Origin: DATLYB01 sp964502525
Lineage (GTDB): Bacteria; Bacteroidota; Bacteroidia; Chitinophagales; CAIOSU01
DNA length: 6,310 nt
Assembly: GCA_964502525.1 (NCBI GenBank)
Contig: CAZCXH010000217.1
Location: 1-6,310, forward strand
Direction of reading: 5' to 3'
Shown here: positions 1-4,739 of the stretch, one piece after another
Layout of the letters: each line of letters opens with the position of its first letter
Numbering within the stretch: the first letter of the stretch is position 1
Position numbers and translations under genes: made by a program
The notes under the pieces: generated by a model
Told to the model about the DNA's origin: nothing
Seen by the model: only the letters and a program-made list of their open reading frames with translations
Database searches by the model: none

Positions 1-81
1 GCGCTATGCCTGATTATCAAGCAGTTAACGCGATTTGCTGTCAAAGTTGAGAAAAAACAGATTAAGAAATGGCGGAAGTAA
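1..81 (+). CDS. C-terminal tail of a possible antitoxin (partial, cut by window edge)
   Basis: A reading frame is open from the first base to a TAA at 79-81 and overlaps the start of the following RelE/ParE toxin by 13 bases. Its end is strongly basic and lysine-rich (VEKKQIKKWRK). Short overlaps of this kind are usual between antitoxin and toxin genes, and the next complete pair in the window has a 17-base overlap. The visible 26 residues are too few to recognise a family, so the antitoxin role is inferred only from position. A second frame ends at the TGA at 48-50 and would leave an 18-base gap to the toxin; that alternative cannot be excluded. Confidence 0.33.
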   Translation, partial: ALCLIIKQLTRFAVKVEKKQIKKWRK

Positions 82-359
82 CCTGGTCGGCATCTGCGCT
101 CTCCGACTTGAAAGATATTTATGAATTCATCGCTAAAGACTCGCCTTATTACGCAGAAAAGTTTGTGAACCGGCTGGCTGACAAAGCCGGGCAACTGGGC
201 AAATATCCCACAAAAGGAAAGATGGTTCCCGAAATCGGTAACCGGGAGATTAAGGAAATCAGGGAAGGGAACTACAGAATCATTTACAAATTATCTGATG
301 ATGAATCGCGGATTGAAATTATTCGTGTGCATCATTCGGCAAGGACTCTGAAGCCATAA
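69..359 (+). CDS. RelE/ParE-family toxin of a type II toxin-antitoxin system
   Basis: The 96-residue product has the normal length and layout of RelE/ParE toxins. The N-terminus has the pattern W-S-x-x-A-x-x-D-L-x-x-I-x-x-F-I (residues 6-21), followed by the helix with AEKF, the YPTKGKMVPE turn (about 46-55), the strand EIREGNYRIIYKL (63-75) and the terminal IIRVHHSARTL (84-94). The conserved basic residues R65 and R70, the tyrosines of YRIIY, and H88/H89 with R92 are present. Family members either cleave mRNA on the ribosome (RelE) or poison DNA gyrase (ParE); this sequence resembles the ParE-like group, but the target cannot be assigned by eye. The start ATG overlaps the upstream open frame and has no Shine-Dalgarno sequence. 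The cognate antitoxin should lie just outside the left edge. A direct-repeat copy begins 24 bases after the stop. Confidence 0.9.
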   Translation: MAEVTWSASALSDLKDIYEFIAKDSPYYAEKFVNRLADKAGQLGKYPTKGKMVPEIGNREIKEIREGNYRIIYKLSDDESRIEIIRVHHSARTLKP

Positions 360-382
360 ACGATTTTACTGCCACCCCCCAT

Positions 383-471
383 GCCCTCCGCCTTTGCCCT
401 GCGCGGGGCGAGGATGCGAAGTTGGGGTGTGGGGGATTCAAGGGGATTTTTTACCTTTCGGATAAATGCAG
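383..471 (+). repeat. Dispersed GC-rich direct repeat, copy 1
   Basis: This copy starts gccctccgcctttgccct and ends in a T-run followed by acctttcgga. It matches the copies at 582-645 and 1193-1271 in the same orientation, with the longest match to copy 3. An internal stem GCCC/GGGC is kept in all three copies although the loop bases differ, and CATGCCCTCCGCC can pair imperfectly with GGCGAGGATG. This suggests a structured REP-like element. It begins 24 bases after the stop of the first toxin, so it could also act in ending or stabilising that transcript (inference). Confidence 0.8.
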
Positions 472-472
472 T

Positions 473-565
473 AACCGCAGAGGAAAGCCGAGTAAAATAC
501 AACACAGAGAACGCAGAGGGGATTTCTCTTTTACCTCTGTGTAAACCTCAACGACCTCAGCGGTT
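473..565. repeat. ACAGAG/CTCTGT imperfect inverted repeat (hairpin element)
   Basis: The outer arms AACCGCAGAGG (473-483) and CCTCAGCGGTT (555-565) pair with one mismatch. The inner arms ACACAGAGA (502-510) and CCTCTGTGT (534-542) pair as well. Elements of the form ACCGCAGAG...ACACAGAGAACGCAGAG...CTCTGTGT...GCGGTT are common noncoding repeats between genes in many environmental bacteria. It is embedded between direct-repeat copies 1 and 2. No protein function is likely. Confidence 0.7.
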
Positions 566-581
566 TCTGTATTTTTTGCCT

Positions 582-645
582 GCCCTCCGCCTTTGCCCTG
601 CGCGGGGCGGGAATGCGAAGTTGGGGTGTGGTGGATTCAGGGGAT
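582..645 (+). repeat. Dispersed GC-rich direct repeat, copy 2 (shorter)
   Basis: This copy is nearly identical to copy 1 over gccctccgcctttgccctgc and onward to gggat at 645, but it lacks the T-run tail found in copies 1 and 3. It stops two bases before the -33-like TTG of the next operon, so its end coincides with the start of the toxin-antitoxin transcription unit. Confidence 0.8.
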
Positions 646-646
646 A

Positions 647-674
647 TTGAATTTCACCGTTCCCCTTAACTTTG
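647..674 (+). promoter_or_regulatory. Bacteroidota-type promoter for the antitoxin-toxin operon
   Basis: TTG at 647-649 and TAACTTTG at 667-674 are separated by 17 bases and match the Bacteroidota sigma-ABfr consensus (TTG, then TAnnTTTG). Transcription would begin near 681, only about 9 bases before the antitoxin ATG at 690, which would give a very short leader. This is the best-formed promoter in the window, since both boxes are present. Confidence 0.6.
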
Positions 675-689
675 GTTCAAACGTTTCCT

Positions 690-917
690 ATGTCAACAAA
701 TGCCTTGAGATTAGAGTTGATAGAATGGCTCACACAACTTAATGACAAAAGTCTTCTCACTTCATTGATGCAATTCAAGAAAGCGGAGGAGAAGGACTGG
801 GCGGATGACCTGACCGATGAACAAATCAAATCGCTCGAGAGGGGATTGAAGGATATTAAAAAAGGGCGCGTTATTTCAAGCGAAGCATTGTGGGCGAAAT
901 ATGGGCGCAAAGCATAA
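690..917 (+). CDS. Antitoxin (addiction-module protein) of a RelE/ParE pair
   Basis: The product is a 75-residue, charged, helical protein. The N-terminal half (LRLELIEWLTQLNDKSLLTS) probably forms the dimer or DNA-binding part. The C-terminal half, with DEQIKSLERGLKDI followed by GRVISSEALWAKYGRK, has the form seen in many Bacteroidota and cyanobacterial antitoxins paired with RelE/ParE toxins: a helix plus the G-R-V/I-x-S-x-E-x-x-x-x-K-Y-G tail that wraps the toxin. I prefer the ATG at 690. The frame extends to a TTG at 672, but that TTG is part of the promoter -7 box. The gene overlaps the toxin start by 17 bases, which implies translational coupling. Antitoxins of this type usually repress their own operon; no clear operator palindrome was found. 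Confidence 0.85.
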   Translation: MSTNALRLELIEWLTQLNDKSLLTSLMQFKKAEEKDWADDLTDEQIKSLERGLKDIKKGRVISSEALWAKYGRKA

Positions 918-1188
918 AGTTCAGTGGTCGGGTGAGGCGGAGCAGAGGATTGACAATGTTTACAATTACCTTTTAGAAAAGTGGACTGCAAGGGAAGCGA
1001 ATAATTTTCTTGATTTGCTGATCCGGTTTGAAAAGCGGGTTGCAAGTTTCCCTGAGATGTATCCTGCATCTGAGCGCTTCAAGGGATGTCGCAAGGCGGT
1101 GATTCACCCGCATATTTCAGTAATCTACAAAGTGCAGCGTGGTGTGGTGTATGTTGCTACGCTGATTGATAACCGGGCTGATAATTAA
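901..1188 (+). CDS. RelE/ParE-family toxin
   Basis: This 95-residue toxin is encoded directly behind its antitoxin with a 17-base overlap. Visible family features are an N-terminal strand with VQWSGEAEQRIDNVYNYL (7-24), the helix REANNFLDLLIRFEKRV, the FPEMYPAS turn (50-57), R64 before the strand KAVIHPHISVIYKV (65-78), and a final strand VVYVATLIDNR (82-92). It is a distinct member and not a recent copy of the toxin at 69-359: the two share only family-level positions. Cellular target (mRNA or gyrase) is unknown. A direct-repeat copy starts five bases after the stop, so the operon fills the space between two repeat copies almost exactly. Confidence 0.9.
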   Translation: MGAKHKVQWSGEAEQRIDNVYNYLLEKWTAREANNFLDLLIRFEKRVASFPEMYPASERFKGCRKAVIHPHISVIYKVQRGVVYVATLIDNRADN

Positions 1189-1192
1189 TACA

Positions 1193-1271
1193 GCCCTCCG
1201 CCTTTGCCCTTCGGGGGGCGGGGATGCGAAGTTGGGTGTGGGGGATTCAAGGGGATTTTTTACATTTCGGA
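1193..1271 (+). repeat. Dispersed GC-rich direct repeat, copy 3
   Basis: This copy has the same orientation as copies 1 and 2 and the same T-run tail as copy 1, ending acatttcgga. The loop of the internal stem differs (GCCC-TTCG-GGGGGC here, against GCCC-TGCG-CGGGGC), yet the stem is kept, consistent with selection on structure or with a palindromic origin. Confidence 0.8.
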
Positions 1272-1282
1272 AGAAGGTGCTG

Positions 1283-1309
1283 CCCTGCTCCAGTTCGACC
1301 GGAGCTGGG
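1283..1309. repeat. Stem-loop between convergent genes
   Basis: CCC-t-GCTCC (1283-1291) pairs with GGAGC-t-GGG (1301-1309) around a 9-base loop. It lies between the end of the toxin gene (1188) and the end of the minus-strand nuclease gene (1326), the place for a bidirectional terminator. No U-tract follows on either strand, so a simple intrinsic terminator is not shown, and it may just be the distal part of the neighbouring repeat. Confidence 0.4.
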
Positions 1310-1325
1310 AGGGTAGGTTTGAGGA

Positions 1326-2366
1326 TTAGTAGGTATTTCTATAATTTCTTCTTGCCATGCTTTCAGCATCTTCTTTACTCCACTGCATCACTTTAGGTAC
1401 GATGGAGATTGAATTTATACTTTCTATTGGTTCACAATCAAGAATTGCTTGACGAACCTTTTCAATGTAAGAGCAACATTGATCAGCGTATCTTTTGATC
1501 TGCTCCTCTGCAAACCTGATAACGATAAAATTTTCGTTGTTAAAAGTTCGGTCTCTATAATCATCTGCTCCTCTGTAATGTATCGGCTTGCCTGAATTTT
1601 GCTCGTATGGCTCGTCAATTTCAATATCAATCAAGACGCCTTTGTAGTCGTAATAAACAAAATCTGGCAAGTAGGTTGTGCTTCCTAACTCAAATCCGTA
1701 ATTTCTATAAATGTTCCCCGAAAACTTTGAATTGAGAACAGAGTAAAACCTGTCCTCTGTTGCTCCTGAATAAAGAGGTGCAAATGCTTTCTTGTTTGAA
1801 AACTGAATGTAATTTTTGCTAAGGGATTTCTGCAATTCATTTATCCGATGTTTTCTAACGTCAAAAGGGTTTTTTAGCAGTTCAACCTTTTTCTCATATT
1901 CAGCTAATTGCTTTTGATATTCGTTTTTATGATATTCTAAATGAGAGTTGTATGCCTTGTAATTTTCGTTATACGCATTTAACTTGGAATTAAATTCCTC
2001 TACAGTCTTGTTATAATCTCGCAAAAGCCACCGCCTATAACCCCATAATATAATTGCTCCAACACTTAATGAAAATGGTGTACCGAAATCACCATTAGCC
2101 GGGCGAAATATGGATGAGAATAAAAGAAATAATACTATGACTCCAAGTGCTGCGAGCACAGTAAGTATAGGTCCAAATAACATCAATATACCTAAAATTA
2201 AACGGTGTGCAATAAAATCGATTTCTGGTTCTGGCTTTGGTCCGGGTTGACGAATGTAGATTGGCAAATTAGGCTCCTTGTATACTGGTTTTCCTTGTAA
2301 TGAAGGAGAAGAAGTTAATGCACATTCGATATTGCTCGAAATCTTTAGAATTGGATAAGTATTCAT
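1326..2366 (-). CDS. Predicted membrane-anchored PD-(D/E)XK-like nuclease
   Basis: The 346-residue protein has four visible parts. Residues 1-52 form a proline-rich segment. Hydrophobic stretches at about 54-86 and 99-109 are probably two membrane helices. A strongly charged, tyrosine- and lysine-rich segment at about 115-182 is probably an alpha-helical or coiled-coil stalk. The C-terminal domain resembles the PD-(D/E)XK superfamily, specifically the DUF559/Vsr-like pattern: an upstream acidic residue in GATEDRF (E204), then LPDF (D235), IDIEIDEPY (E249, D251), DDYRDR (268-273) and a strand ending in VIRFAEEQI (282-290). The order PDF, E-x-D, D-x-x-R-D, x-x-R-F matches those nucleases; D251 sits where K is in the classic motif, as in Vsr-like proteins. 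The substrate is unknown; a host-defence role is inference. The gene is AT-rich (one counted 60-base line, 1921-1980, is 28% G+C) and stands alone on its strand. Confidence 0.65.
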   Translation of the reverse strand: MNTYPILKISSNIECALTSSPSLQGKPVYKEPNLPIYIRQPGPKPEPEIDFIAHRLILGILMLFGPILTVLAALGVIVLFLLFSSIFRPANGDFGTPFSLSVGAIILWGYRRWLLRDYNKTVEEFNSKLNAYNENYKAYNSHLEYHKNEYQKQLAEYEKKVELLKNPFDVRKHRINELQKSLSKNYIQFSNKKAFAPLYSGATEDRFYSVLNSKFSGNIYRNYGFELGSTTYLPDFVYYDYKGVLIDIEIDEPYEQNSGKPIHYRGADDYRDRTFNNENFIVIRFAEEQIKRYADQCCSYIEKVRQAILDCEPIESINSISIVPKVMQWSKEDAESMARRNYRNTY

Positions 2367-2372
2367 AAAATT

Positions 2373-2397
2373 GCCCCGAATATTACAAAATTGGGGC
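2373..2397. promoter_or_regulatory. Inverted repeat in the divergent intergenic region
   Basis: GCCCCGAA (2373-2380) pairs with TTGGGGC (2391-2397), with one bulged G. It occupies the middle of the 56-bp gap between the divergent nuclease gene and the 106-residue gene, where a shared operator could sit. It is one short palindrome, and whether a regulator binds it is not shown. Confidence 0.35.
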
Positions 2398-2405
2398 TAC
2401 CTTTA
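2398..2405 (+). promoter_or_regulatory. Possible -7 box for the 106-residue gene
   Basis: TACCTTTA differs from the Bacteroidota TAnnTTTG box only in its last base. It lies 17 bases before the ATG at 2423. The nearest upstream TTG (2371-2373) gives a 24-base spacing, which is slightly long. Confidence 0.3.
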
Positions 2406-2422
2406 AAAGAAAAAAAATTGAA

Positions 2423-2743
2423 ATGGCATTTCTAACAACAGACAAGTGTTTTTTCACCAAGGAAGAGGTTCTGCACAAGGAGGAGTTTAATGGTTACTGT
2501 TTTGACGGCTACTATTACGCTATGAAAATCAACGGAACCATGAGGGAGTTCAAACTATCTTCTTATGACGATTGGGCAAATGACGAATGGCTAAGCCAGC
2601 ACGGAAGGGAATTTATTGATTTGGTAGAATTGAAAAACAGATGGGATTTTTTTTCAGGCGGTAGAAAATTGCAAGAAGTAAAAGCCTTGTATCACGAGCT
2701 AAAATTCGCGCCAATAAAATTTCCCAGCAATAATGGGAATTAG
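2423..2743 (+). CDS. Hypothetical protein, 106 residues
   Basis: I do not recognise this family. The protein is acidic to neutral and rich in aromatic residues, with a dense FNGYCFDGYYYAMKINGTMR block (23-42), a DDWANDEWLSQHGREFIDL segment (49-67) and a KNRWDFFSGGRKL segment (71-83). It has no signal peptide and no membrane helix, so it is probably cytoplasmic. It is divergently transcribed from the membrane nuclease gene with 56 bp between them, and its AT-rich composition matches that gene and contrasts with nuoF. A functional link, such as a regulator, inhibitor or partner of the nuclease, is possible but rests on position alone. The end of the gene contains a short TTCCCA/TGGGAA hairpin (2721-2739). 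Confidence 0.7.
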   Translation: MAFLTTDKCFFTKEEVLHKEEFNGYCFDGYYYAMKINGTMREFKLSSYDDWANDEWLSQHGREFIDLVELKNRWDFFSGGRKLQEVKALYHELKFAPIKFPSNNGN

Positions 2744-2773
2744 AAGCAATGAAGGTTAGCAAGTCATGATACC

Positions 2774-2831
2774 CTCCTGACGAGCCGCGCTACCAGTACG
2801 AGTTGATACAGAAACGAGATACCCCGCGCCA
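2774..2831 (+). repeat. Left arm of a 58-bp inverted repeat flanking nuoF
   Basis: This arm matches the reverse complement of 4382-4439 at 46 of 58 positions without gaps (hand alignment). The core CGCTACCAGTACGAGTT is identical. In one frame both copies encode a similar peptide, EPRYQYEL followed by RDT, so the repeat may derive from coding DNA or be a dispersed family met by chance on both sides. It lies upstream of nuoF. Confidence 0.75.
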
Positions 2832-2872
2832 CCAACACCTCATCCCCAGCCAAACGCTCATAGCTAACGCAT

Positions 2873-2909
2873 CCCCCTTCGCTATGCACATTGCCATCGC
2901 GCAAGGGGG
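2873..2909. repeat. Hairpin CCCCCTTCGC...GCGCAAGGGGG upstream of nuoF
   Basis: CCCCCTT (2873-2879) pairs exactly with AAGGGGG (2903-2909), and the stem extends inward through CGC/GCG with one bulged base. It sits about 20 bases before the putative nuoF -7 box. It could be a terminator for upstream transcription, a regulatory structure or another palindromic repeat. No T-run follows directly. Confidence 0.5.
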
Positions 2910-2929
2910 ACTTTCAACGGCAACTTTCC

Positions 2930-2937
2930 TATTTTTG
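2930..2937 (+). promoter_or_regulatory. Putative -7 box for nuoF
   Basis: TATTTTTG matches TAnnTTTG and ends 20 bases before the nuoF ATG. No convincing TTG -33 element is found at the usual distance, so support is partial. If real, nuoF is transcribed from its own promoter and not from a nuo operon. Confidence 0.35.
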
Positions 2938-2957
2938 CCCTCACTCAAAAATCATTC

Positions 2958-4316
2958 ATGGGCAGAAAACTCCTACTCGAACATATCAATGTTCCCGGCA
3001 TTAAAGGTTATGACGTTTATCGCCAGAAGGGCGGCTATGCCTCGGTGGAGAAGGCGCTGAAGACCCTCACGCCCGAGCAGGTGGTGGAGGAGGTGAAGAA
3101 GAGCGGGCTGCGCGGACGTGGGGGCGCGGGTTTCCCCACGGGCATGAAGTGGAGCTTCCTCGCCAAGGGCACCGGCAAGCCTGCCTACCTGCTGTGCAAC
3201 GCTGACGAGAGCGAGCCGGGCACCTTCAAGGATAGATTTTTAATGGAATATATTCCACACCTGCTCATCGAGGGGCTGATTGTGTCGAGCTATGCGCTGC
3301 AGGCAAACATGTGCTACATCTATGTGCGCGGTGAGTTCAAGTGGGTCATCAAAATTCTGGAGCAGGCGATTGCCGAGGCGAAGAACGCAGGCTGGCTCGG
3401 CAAGAACATCATGGGCAAAGGTTACGATTTGGAAATCTACGTGCAGACGGGCGCGGGCGCCTACATCTGCGGTGAGGAGACCGCGCTCATCGAGTCGCTC
3501 GAAGGCAAGCGCGGCAACCCGCGCATCAAGCCGCCCTTCCCCGCAGTGTCGGGCGTGTGGGGCTGCCCCACGGTGGTGAACAACGTGGAGACGCTCGCTG
3601 CCGTGCCGTTTATCGTGAACAATGGCGGTGACGAATACGCGAAAATCGGCATCGGCAAAAGCACGGGCACCAAATTGATAAGCGCCAGCGGGCACATCAA
3701 CAAGCCGGGAGTCTATGAGCTTGACCTCGGGCTGCCCGTTGAAGAATTCATCTACAGCGATGAGTATTGTGGCGGCATCCGCAAGGGGCATGAGCTGAAG
3801 GCGTGTGTGCCGGGCGGCTCGTCAGTGCCCATCCTGCCCGCAGCGCTCACGCTGAAAACCGCCAAGGGCGAGCCGCGCCTGATGACCTACGAATCGCTGG
3901 GCGATGGCGGCTTCATCACCGGCTCGATGCTCGGCTCGGGCGGCTTCATCGTGTATGACGAAACCACGTGCATCGTGCACAACACGTATAGCTTCACGCA
4001 CTTCTACCACCACGAGTCATGCGGGCAGTGCAGCCCCTGCCGCGAAGGCACGGGCTGGATGAAAAAGGTGCTGCACCGCATTGACGAAGGTCACGGCAAC
4101 ATGCGCGACATTGACCTGCTGTGGGACGTGCAGAAGAGCATTGACGGCAACACCATCTGCCCGCTGGGCGATGCGGCAGCATGGCCCGTAGCGAGCGCCA
4201 TCCGCCACTTCCGCGATGAGTTCGAATACCACATCAAACACCCCGACAAGGCAAAAGCCACGTGGTTCCCCGCGAAGTCGATTTATTCGGGTGCGAAGAG
4301 TGCGGTGGCGGTGTAA
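2958..4316 (+). CDS. nuoF: NADH-quinone oxidoreductase subunit F (complex I, NADH-binding)
   Basis: NuoF binds NADH and FMN and carries Fe-S cluster N3 at the tip of the peripheral arm of respiratory complex I, on the cytoplasmic side of the membrane; electrons pass from NADH through FMN and the cluster chain to quinone. The 452-residue product has the normal family length. Visible motifs are the nucleotide/FMN loop GRGGAGFPTGMKW (53-65), CNADESEPGTFKDR (80-93), GAGAYICGEETALIESLEG (165-183), the PPFPAVSGVWGCPTVVNNVET stretch (192-212), and the 4Fe-4S ligands C355, C358, C361 and C401. Nothing essential is missing. The start gives MGRKLLLEHINVPG, the usual Bacteroidota N-terminus, without a Shine-Dalgarno. 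It stands alone: no nuoE upstream or nuoG downstream, although these usually adjoin it. It is much richer in G+C than its neighbours (line 3061-3120 is 68% by count). Confidence 0.96.
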   Translation: MGRKLLLEHINVPGIKGYDVYRQKGGYASVEKALKTLTPEQVVEEVKKSGLRGRGGAGFPTGMKWSFLAKGTGKPAYLLCNADESEPGTFKDRFLMEYIPHLLIEGLIVSSYALQANMCYIYVRGEFKWVIKILEQAIAEAKNAGWLGKNIMGKGYDLEIYVQTGAGAYICGEETALIESLEGKRGNPRIKPPFPAVSGVWGCPTVVNNVETLAAVPFIVNNGGDEYAKIGIGKSTGTKLISASGHINKPGVYELDLGLPVEEFIYSDEYCGGIRKGHELKACVPGGSSVPILPAALTLKTAKGEPRLMTYESLGDGGFITGSMLGSGGFIVYDETTCIVHNTYSFTHFYHHESCGQCSPCREGTGWMKKVLHRIDEGHGNMRDIDLLWDVQKSIDGNTICPLGDAAAWPVASAIRHFRDEFEYHIKHPDKAKATWFPAKSIYSGAKSAVAV

Positions 4317-4320
4317 CGTC

Positions 4321-4360
4321 ATTGCGAGTCCCGCAAATGGAATGAGCGGGACGAAGCAAT
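4321..4360. repeat. Palindrome directly after nuoF
   Basis: ATTGC (4321-4325) pairs with GCAAT (4356-4360) and GTCCCGC (4328-4334) with GCGGGAC (4346-4352). It begins four bases after the nuoF stop, so it could end or protect the nuoF transcript. The form CGTCATTGCGAG...GAAGCAATCCC is typical of dispersed intergenic repeats in Bacteroidota and other phyla, and no U-tract follows directly (CCCCTTGTTATT), so I call it a repeat and not a proven terminator. Confidence 0.65.
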
Positions 4361-4381
4361 CCCCTTGTTATTGAGAGTAGT

Positions 4382-4439
4382 TGGCGCTTCGTATCTCGCA
4401 TCATTTGTAACTCGTACTGGTAGCGAGGCTCGGCAGGAG
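4382..4439 (-). repeat. Right arm of the 58-bp inverted repeat flanking nuoF
   Basis: This is the reverse-complement partner of 2774-2831. Together the arms enclose nuoF and its private palindromes, a segment of about 1.67 kb. The mismatches cluster at the middle of the arm (repeat positions 32-41 and 50-52), so the copies have diverged and are not the product of a recent event. Confidence 0.75.
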
Positions 4440-4475
4440 TTTGTCTGTGTTTATTAGCGAAAAAATTTTTGTTTG

Positions 4476-4483
4476 TAAATTTG
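4476..4483 (+). promoter_or_regulatory. Putative -7 box for the UPF0175/DUF3368 operon
   Basis: TAAATTTG matches TAnnTTTG and ends four bases before the ATG at 4488. No good -33 TTG is present. If used, transcription would begin at about the A of the start codon, giving a leaderless or nearly leaderless message, which is why confidence is modest. Confidence 0.35.
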
Positions 4484-4487
4484 AGAT

Positions 4488-4739
4488 ATGAAAATTGAAA
4501 TTCCGGATTCGATTCTTGCGGCAAACAACTGGAGCGAAAAAGATTTCCTGATTGAACTGGCGTGTTTGCTTTATGAAAAAACAGATTTTTCATGGAATGC
4601 CGGAACAAGAATGACGGGGTTAACCCGCGAAGATTTTTTACGCGAACTGGGGAAAAGAAAAATTCCATTCAAATATTCTACTGCCGACTTAAACGAGGAT
4701 ATGAAAAATCTCGGGATGCTTAATGATAGTGGTAAGTGA
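4488..4739 (+). CDS. UPF0175-family antitoxin
   Basis: The 83-residue protein follows the UPF0175 plan: an N-terminal strand with an IEIPDSIL-type opening (3-10), a helix ending in ELACLLYEK (23-31, the usual A-x-x-LYE motif), a helix-turn-helix-like part with the GLTREDFLRELGKRKIP block (44-60; family form AGLsrxeFlxxLxxxxIP), then Y63 and a terminal DLNEDMKNL. UPF0175 proteins act as antitoxins for DUF3368 PIN-like toxins and are thought to autoregulate. The segment DFSWNAGTRMTG departs from the common KLSLGKAAELAG form, so the DNA-binding helix is unusual. It overlaps the toxin gene by 17 bases. Confidence 0.8.
   Translation: MKIEIPDSILAANNWSEKDFLIELACLLYEKTDFSWNAGTRMTGLTREDFLRELGKRKIPFKYSTADLNEDMKNLGMLNDSGK

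Larger units (their letters stand above)
360..666. other. Gene-free repeat-filled spacer between two toxin-antitoxin modules
   Basis: I see no convincing gene here. A small open frame from 381 runs through repeat copies, reads as arginine- and glycine-rich low-complexity protein, and the same DNA recurs elsewhere in the window, so I treat it as chance. The stretch holds direct-repeat copy 1, an ACAGAG-type hairpin repeat and direct-repeat copy 2, and ends at the promoter of the next toxin-antitoxin pair. Confidence 0.75.

Noticed and set aside
381..650. Possible 89-residue protein across the first two direct-repeat copies
   Set aside because: It is built of repeat DNA and a hairpin element, and the repeat copies are read in different frames; there is no promoter and no family resemblance.
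383..1271. CRISPR-like or integron attC interpretation of the three repeats
   Set aside because: Spacing is irregular, with genes between copies, and there are no uniform spacers. A GTTGGGT in copy 3 resembles an attC core, but copies 1 and 2 read GTTGGGG and no complementary RYYYAAC site was found.
1424..1630. 68-codon minus-strand frame inside the nuclease gene
   Set aside because: It is nested in the 346-residue gene in another frame and has no motif of its own.
2721..2739. Hairpin TTCCCA-gcaataa-TGGGAA as a terminator for the 106-residue gene
   Set aside because: It lies inside the coding end and is followed on the plus strand by TAGAAGCAAT with no T-run.
2803..3060. Open frame of 85 codons running into nuoF
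   Set aside because: It starts inside the inverted-repeat arm, crosses a hairpin and overlaps the well-supported nuoF start in another frame.
3240..3791. Long open frame (183 codons) antisense to nuoF, plus other open frames overlapping nuoF on both strands
   Set aside because: They lie wholly inside a perfectly conserved nuoF; the G+C-rich codon pattern of nuoF produces open antisense frames, and the products show no known motif.
4234..4668. Minus-strand 144-codon open frame over the nuoF end, the repeat arm and the antitoxin start
   Set aside because: It overlaps three better-supported features and has no recognisable domain apart from the repeat-encoded peptide.
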